Part shown: one piece after another, positions 57,751 through 64,000 of the stretch
How the letters are laid out: every line of letters starts with the position of its first letter
Position numbering within the stretch: the stretch's first letter is position 1
Assembly (NCBI GenBank): GCA_000697475.1
Contig: JNEU01000734.1
Coordinates: 397,956 to 461,955, forward strand
Origin: Lichtheimia corymbifera B2541
Taxonomy: Eukaryota > Mucoromycota > Mucoromycetes > Mucorales > Lichtheimiaceae
Length of the DNA: 64,000 bases
Direction of reading: 5' to 3'
Made by a program: the position numbers and the translations under genes
Notes under the pieces: generated by a model
Seen by the model: the letters and a program-made list of their open reading frames with translations, nothing else
Database searches by the model: none
What the model was told of the DNA's origin: nothing

Positions 57751-60700
57751 TGTTGTGTATTGTATGAAAGGGATAAATGAAAACAAAGAGAAACTCGAGT
57801 ATGCAATCGAATGTCAGAACATTTTATAGCTTTCTGGTGGTGAGAAAAAGTGTTGGACGATGCGGGGCGAAAGACGTTGTTCTTTTCGGAAAATAAGCTC
57901 ATTGGATTGGAGAGGTTCACCAAGCTGACATAGAAGGAAAGAGGTCCCTTTACTGCTGTATCACCAAAGTCAAAGCACGAGACGTTATTCTTGCTATTAC
58001 AGTGCTCGGGATATTTGTCCCAATGTGGATGATGTTGGTCTTGTGATATGTTCATTGAATCCCTTTGACATTGGAATATGAAATGTTTATTATGCTGATC
58101 ATTGTATATCACTATATGCAAACAAAGAGAGGATCAAAACAACCCAACCCCTTTTATCTAATCACTTGGCAGCGGTGTTGTTGTGCGGGAAGCACCCGCT
58201 TTTTAACTAGCAGCGGGAAACAAACAAATCACCGATTGGTGGAAGATGTCTACCGTCTCCACTCCACAAGAAGACGTGGTACCATTATCTTAATTAGTTT
58301 CACGACGAGCTGTTTCCATGACAATAGGCTTTATTGGAGTTGTGGTAGTATTGTGGGTCGTTGTCTGAATCATGCAAGGTGATTTTCTATGAACGCCTCT
58401 TTTTTTTCTTTTCGTACCCAGGTCGACTTGCGCGCGCTGTTGAAGATCGTATCCAATGTGGACAATGCAGCCATCCAAAGTGAGTTGAGCAATCCAGCAG
58501 TTTCAGCAACATTGCCTTTACCCGTCATACAAGAAATGGTGGTTCAGCATTGGGCATGTCAAAGACAGGCGACCTTGATGCTCCTTGTTCGCCAAAAAGC
58601 GCCTTGTGAAGAGGGCGTGGCATATCAATCGACACGATGATGATGGCAAGTGGACGATCCATGATAATCGGGCGCGTTTACTGCAAGAGACTTGAAGTCT
58701 AGGAGATATGGGCCATGATCCACAACATTCTTTATGCAAGTAGTACCATACATTCATCCAGCGCGATTGCATATGGCGTTAGCAGCAGCACGAACGATCA
58801 ACCCTCCAATGGCTATGATCCACTACGAGTATTAATACAAGCTCCCTATCATCGATTATCATTTCCCAGTACGGATGAAAAGTTGACCGCTGATACCACA
58901 TCTCCAGCCCAAGCACATGTAGAAAACCCGAGATTGTTGTGGATGATTCAGGGGTCATCATATCACCTTTTGCTACTGTTACTACTGATAATAATCCCAC
59001 ACCGAATAAATATCCTATCTCTTATATCCCAACACTTAAAAGCATGACCAGTGTCGGTTATGGTGTCCTTTTTAAATTGCATTTAATAAACTTAAGCCAA
59101 CTTGACATGAACAACGCAGTATATTAAATGTGTGATTGCCTGGTGTTTGTGGACATAATGGAGAGCATTGGCGAACCAACATAATGGGAAAGCCTCGGTA
59201 AGCTGTTTATATTCATCAGGGTGGTATAAAGGCAGCTATCCATTAAGGAGATGATTATGTCACCTACCAAAAAACCTTTCAAGTGGCAGATGGATTTATC
59301 ACTTTGACCCATTACTCCAAGATGCTTCACCACTTTATCAGTTCGATCCATCATGACAACAATTCCCACGTTCACTCATATATAAAACAACACTGTTGTC
59401 ATCGACACCATCATACGCCCTTTCTTTCTACTTGTATTCGTATCATTATCAATAGCCTCTTTATGTGTTTCCCAAAAATGAGTGCACTCATGCATTCATC
59501 TAACGATGCCTATTTACATTTGACTGTGTTCATTGATGGGCCCTTTATGGTAGGTATAGCTATCCTTGCCTTGTACAATTGTAGGCAAAAGGCAACCCAG
59601 GTCTGATGGGAAAATTGATATTCCTTCGTAGATGACATAAATGGTGTCTTGCATGGTTCAGCGGTAGCAGAGCGTTTTTGGGAGCTTAGACATTATGCCG
59701 TGTCGACAAGAAAGACGATTGTAAAAAATGCTCCCAATTTTTATGAGTGGTCACTACCATAGTGATATCATGGTCGGCTGTTATCGTAACAAAATGGAAG
59801 CGTTATACTTCAAGTGAGACTCGGTAAGATTCTTTTATGAGAAGAAGAACAAGGTATCTAATGTATATGCGTAGTTCTCCTCATATAGCCGAGCAAGTAA
59901 GGATGTACATATCCCAGTTGTTTTGAGATCTATGATATATCATGAGGATCCTTTGGCACGAACGATATCGTATCTCTCGCGCTATCAGCTGAACAAAGAC
60001 GTGGTTAAAACGTTGGTACCATGGTGGGCCGTGCACTCAGAAGCAGGCAAGAAGATGAAGGAGGGAACTATTTGAAGCTTTCTTTGATGTACCAAAGATG
60101 GGACATTGATAGCTTGCGCTTTCGTTGAAGGATTCAGTGTCATTCGCTGAGTGTTGATGACATTAATGGGCGCAAAACAGACAAACATTACAGTAGTCTG
60201 CAATGGCTCACCAACCAAGAAAATGTTGCCAAGGCTTTGGGCACCACCACCATTGTATCGATTGTAGATATCCCCTCAAAATAGTGCTAATGACGTGTTG
60301 ATGGATGACACTGTATGAACACGAACCCACAATAGCCTTTAGTAAGTAAACCAGCAGCACTATGTACCATTTAAGATCACATTACATCATTTCAACGGCA
60401 ACGGATACATCGAAGAATTGTGAAAGTGGGTTGGTTAAGAGGCATTGATTGCATTCCAGGTGGCAAGTCTCGTCGTGGGCAAGTTGCTTGAAAGACCTTT
60501 CCCCAAGAATGTGCACTCAAGGCATATTCTCTTCTGTATCAATTCTTATCCTCAGCTTCCCATGCAAAAGCTCTTCATGAACGTATAATTCTTATCCTTC
60601 CATGATATTTCGTCATTAAAAGTCCAAGTTTTCTTATACACATCATGTAATACCATCTCTTAACCTGCGTCATAAACATAGTAATGCATAAATTCCTTCT

Positions 60701-61187
60701 ATTTGAGTAACGAACATACTAAAATGCTTATCTCTTCTATATTTGACCATTGCTTTACTATGACCTGAATATCCAGATATGATTCTGGTGGACATTCAGT
60801 CATGTTATGATAAAGGCAAGAGCAGCCAGCGACATGATAATGATGTATGTGCTGTACACGTATAATTTGTCATATTCAAGGTGAAATTGGTGTTTATTGA
60901 TGGCAAGTAGCATGCGATCTATGGATCATATATGCCAGCCCAGATGTATACAAGAGAGTAATACAATGCAAAGGAAATGAAAAAACCCATATGGTCACGG
61001 GAAAAAAGGTGATGAGAGCTTTGGTCTGGAGACATGCATGATAGTTTATGTGGAATGAAGCTACAAGGAGGTGTGTCACACATCTTATTGTTATACTAAG
61101 GGTTCTTCAACTTATCATCAGGTATATGACATATACCGCAAAAACGCATTACAGGACAAAAGATCATATCACGTGATCACAAATCGA
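57751..61187. other. 3.4-kb region without a convincing gene
   Basis: Contains coding-like stretches in shifting frames. Near 58431-58700 (+) one frame reads VDLRALLKIVSNVDNAAIQS and the next WHINRHDDDGKWTIHDNRAR. Near 58920-59070 (+) a frame reads KPEIVVDDSGVIISPFATVT. Near 60155-60285 (+) a frame reads DINGRKTDKHYSSLQWLTNQ. None can be joined by proper introns and stops interrupt them. They may be relics of genes or mobile elements. At 59651 there is a short tRNA-like head. The rest shows nothing. Confidence 0.4.
59651..59674 (+). other. tRNA-Gly-like 5' fragment
   Basis: GCATGGTTCAGCGGTAGCAG resembles the acceptor stem plus D-arm (A box) of a eukaryotic tRNA-Gly. No anticodon arm, B box or matching 3' acceptor strand follows, so it is not a functional tRNA. 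It could be a tRNA fragment or the head of a SINE, or chance. Confidence 0.3.
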
Positions 61188-61476
61188 TGTCGTATTCGTA
61201 ATCTGTGCTGGTAATCCAATGGCCAGAATATAGAATAGACGTAAGAAGCTTTTTGCTGAATGAAGATAAGAATATATGATGATGTTTATTCATACAATCG
61301 AGAGGGATATTTATACTATTCTATAATGTGAAGGCGCAGCGTGCGCAACAAGATGTGAGTGATGTGTGGTAGCGCAGCAAGCGCAGTAAAAGAGTTGCGC
61401 AGCAATAATGCTGCTGCGAAGCAATGTGTAACAAAAGAAGGTGGAGGATCACATGTAACAAAAGGATGCTACGACA
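61188..61476 (-). mobile_element. 3' LTR of a Ty3/gypsy element
   Basis: On the minus strand the segment starts TGTCGTAGCATCC at 61476 and ends GAATACGACA at 61188. TGTCGTA and TACGACA are perfect 7-bp terminal inverted repeats, and the ends are TG...CA. A polypurine tract lies just outside the start. A TATAAATA box (61315-61308) and an AATAAA (61290-61285) lie inside, as expected for an LTR carrying promoter and poly(A) signals. The length is 289 bp. The five bases after the end (61187-61183) should be the target-site duplication, which can only be confirmed with the other LTR outside the window. Imperfect GCGCAGC repeats occupy 61335-61420. Confidence 0.85.
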
Positions 61477-61479
61477 ATA

Positions 61480-61490
61480 CCCCCCCTCCA
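61480..61490 (-). promoter_or_regulatory. Polypurine tract of the retrotransposon
   Basis: On the minus strand TGGAGGGGGGG lies three bases before the LTR start and about 50 bp after the pol stop. This is where the plus-strand primer for second-strand synthesis is expected. Confidence 0.75.
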
Positions 61491-61541
61491 GAATATATGT
61501 AGTCCTCGACAAGACAAGGAAGGAGGAAAAAAAAAATGCAA

Positions 61542-64000
61542 TTAAGCATCAGCAGCAAGTTGATGACGGGCTTGAGCACGTGAAGCAGTGGGATCGTACC
61601 AAGGCGTGTTGGGAATAGTGGACTTGAGGTGAATTGGGCGAAGGCGATCAGTATGGACCCAAGAAGCATAAGTGTTACCATTCGTATCTTGTATCTGGTA
61701 AATGTGGGTATCCAAATTGCGAGCAAGCACACGATAGGGGCCTTTCCAATTATATTCCAGACTGAACTTGTTTTCATGACGTAGAAGGACGTGGTCACCA
61801 ACAGCAAAAACTTGAGGTTTCATCAATGCATCCCAGCGAGCCTTGTCACTTGCAGCATTCTTCTTGAGGTTTTGTTCAGCAATGGCACGTGCTTTTCGCA
61901 ATTCACGAACCATTGGGACCCGGCCTTGAGAAGCTTGTTCCAACGTGGTATCAGAATCATCCAAAGGTGATAGGACAAACGGACGTAAATGATCACCAGG
62001 AAGTTGGGGTTCTTGACCATACACCAAAAAGAAAGGGCTGAAACCAGTGGTACGGTGTTTGCGGACACGACAAGCAAAAAGAGCAGGGTGTATAAACTCG
62101 TCCCAACGATGAATTTCGCCATTGACATATTTGCGGATCATCTGCTTCAAGATACCATTGGTACGCTCTGCCTTAGCGTTGGTTCGAGGATGGAAAGCCG
62201 ATGTGAGCTTGTGTTTGACTTTGAGTCGTCCCAAGTATTCAGCCAGCACCTTGGACATGAAGTTGGATCCACGATCAGTCAAAATTTCATTCATGCAGCC
62301 AAAAGGTAACACCAAGTCTTCATAAATGAAATCAGCGATTGCTTCACCAGATGCAACAGGGACAGCGCGTGCACAACACCAATTGGTAGCATAGTCAACT
62401 GCCACCAGAAGCCAACGATTGCCATGTTTGGTTGTGGGTAATTCACCAACAAAGTCCAAATGCCAACGTGAGAAAGGAGAAGGAACATCCAAAGGAACCA
62501 TGGGAGCATGATGAGTTTTGCGATTAGCATTAGCTGCTAATTGACATTCAGGACATGAAGCCAACCATTCTTGTATATCCGTACGCATGTTGGGCCACCA
62601 CCAACGTTTCGCCATGAGATCAACAACAGTTGTTTTGCCAGCATGGCCAACAGAGTGATGAAAATCACGCACGAGATCAGCACGTCGAGCAAACAAAACA
62701 TAACGTCGTTCTTCAGACTTGTCACCAACACGCACCATCCTGAGCACCTGGTTGTCGCGCACCACGAATTTATCCTTGTGCTTGATGAGAAGGTCCTTGT
62801 ATACTGCTGGCCATTTATCCTCGGGCATTGCATAGAATTTTGGCCAATCGGATTCTTGAACAGACTTGACAGCATAAAGATATTGTGGCTCCATACTCGA
62901 TTCATTGGTGACACATGCGGGACCATCACGCCTTGAAAGTAAATCCGGAACACAGTTTTCCTTGCCTGGCTTGTATAAAATGGTGGGGTCATATAACTCG
63001 ATCTCTGCCATCCAACGTGTGAGACGAGGTGTGGGCTTGACTTGTGTCCTGAAATACTTGAGTGGGTTATGATCCGAATAAACCGTATAAGGACGTCCTT
63101 CGATAAAACACCGCCAAGCTCTCAATGCATGAAGAATAGCAAGCATCTCCCTTTCTTGAGCTGGATAGGAGCGTTCTTCATCTGAGAGCTTCTTGGACTC
63201 ATATGCAATTGGATGTCGTACACCATCAGGTCCTTCTTGAAGTAGCACTGCACCCACGCCATAGTCACAAGCATCAGTCTCAATGATGTAAGGCTTGTGA
63301 GGATTTGGTGGTGACAAAATAGGGGCCTGAGAAAGTCGGGCTTTGATCTCGTCAAAAGCGCGTTGGCACTCTTCAGACCAAACGATTGCCCTTTTCTTGG
63401 TTCCCGTTCCTTTTGTCAAGTCCGTCAATGGAGACGCTAATGCAGCAAAGTCTTGAATGAATCGTCGATAATGAGAGCCCAGACCAACGAATTGTCTCAC
63501 TTCTTGTACATTGGTGGGTACAGGCCATTCTTGAATTGCCTTGACCTTGCTTGGTGAAGGTAAGGTTCCCGCGCCAGATACTTGAAAACCAAGGAACTCT
63601 AACTCGGTCTTATAGAATTCACACTTGCGAATGTTGGCAATCAACTCCTCATCCCTCAGACGCTGCAACACCTTGCGAACATGCACCTCGTGATCAGCCT
63701 TGTTCTTGCTGTAAATCAAGATATCATCCAGGTACACCATCACAAAGTCATCAAGAAAATCGTTGAGCACCTTATTCATAGTGGATTGGAATAGAGCAGG
63801 CGAGTTGCGAAGACCAAAGGGAACCACCAACCATTCGTATGAGCCATAACGAGTGTTGAACGCCGTCTTGGGAACATCTTGATCACGAATACGCAATCGG
63901 TGGTAACCACTTTTCAAGTCAAGACTCGTGAAGTATTGGGCACCACTGAGACGTTCCAAGCATTCATCAATGCGAGGCAAAGGATGACCGTGACGCCGAG
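61542..64000 (-). mobile_element. pol: Ty3/gypsy retrotransposon pol (RT, RNase H, integrase), 5' end outside window
   Basis: One uninterrupted frame runs from the window edge to TAA at 61542, more than 815 codons. Reverse transcriptase: YFTSLDLKSGYHRLRIRDQD, FGLRNSPALFQSTMNKVL and the active site VYLDDILIYSKN. RNase H (IIETDACDYGVGAVLL, YPAQEREMLAILHALRAWR, TVYSDHNPLKYF) follows. The integrase has an HHCC zinc finger (H..VGHAGKTTV..., CPECQ) and the D,D-E core: WHLDFVGELPTTK, ILTDRGSNFMSK and NAKAERTNGILKQ. A GPY-like module (WKGPYRVLARN) ends the protein, and no chromodomain follows. The RT-RNaseH-IN order and motifs place it in Ty3/gypsy (Metaviridae). The lack of stops and the well-formed 3' LTR suggest recent insertion. 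Gag, protease and the 5' LTR lie off the window. Confidence 0.96.

Overview
The window is nuclear DNA of a filamentous fungus. The best guess is an early-diverging lineage such as Mucorales (Mucoromycota). The grounds are many short introns of about 50-90 nt with GTAAGT/GTATGT-like donors, a neurofibromin-type RasGAP, a LIM-C1-RhoGAP, a PH-CRIB PAK kinase, a full Ty3/gypsy retrotransposon pol and moderate GC content. The genus assignment is inference only. Coding genes were rebuilt by joining exons by hand. Several joins were checked for phase across every exon (BET4, RPS23, AP-1 sigma, the small MGCC protein); others are approximate.

Layout. 0-8.5 kb, all on minus: 5' part of mitochondrial GatA, a stand-alone DMAP1-binding-domain protein, Rab geranylgeranyltransferase alpha (BET4), and a LIM-LIM-coiled coil-C1-RhoGAP protein. 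8.5-10.7 kb is gene-poor. 10.7-18 kb, minus: a Cla4/PAK kinase (PH-CRIB-kinase) and eIF4G. 18.7-20.7 kb, plus: a cytochrome P450. 20.8-38.5 kb, minus: uroporphyrinogen-III synthase, a Sec7-PH ARF exchange factor, ribosomal protein uS12 (RPS23), a 9-kb neurofibromin/IRA gene and UTP14. 39-47 kb: an SLC35C2-like transporter (+), a new small intron-split gene for a 111-residue protein starting MGCC (-), Erv41/ERGIC2 (+) and a monocarboxylate-type MFS transporter (+). 47.1-52.2 kb is a gene-free repeat island. 52.2-57.8 kb, minus: two xylose-reductase-like aldo-keto reductases on either side of the AP-1 sigma subunit. 57.8-61.2 kb has no convincing gene. 61.2 kb to the end holds the 3' LTR and pol of a Ty3/gypsy element that runs off the window.

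How genes relate: there are no operons. Four regulators of small GTPases (RhoGAP, PAK effector kinase, ARF-GEF, RasGAP) plus the Rab prenylation subunit and three trafficking factors (Erv41, AP-1 sigma, Sec7-PH) lie within one window, but nothing in the sequence shows co-regulation.

The most unusual structure is the 47.7-51.7 kb island. Two 520-bp direct repeat units each consist of two adjacent long hairpins. Older, diverged copies of the same module precede them, and both are bracketed by two copies of a different dispersed repeat. Other notable points are the MGCC protein, two GC-AG introns whose use is forced by reading frame, and a transporter exon junction that no canonical splice resolves.
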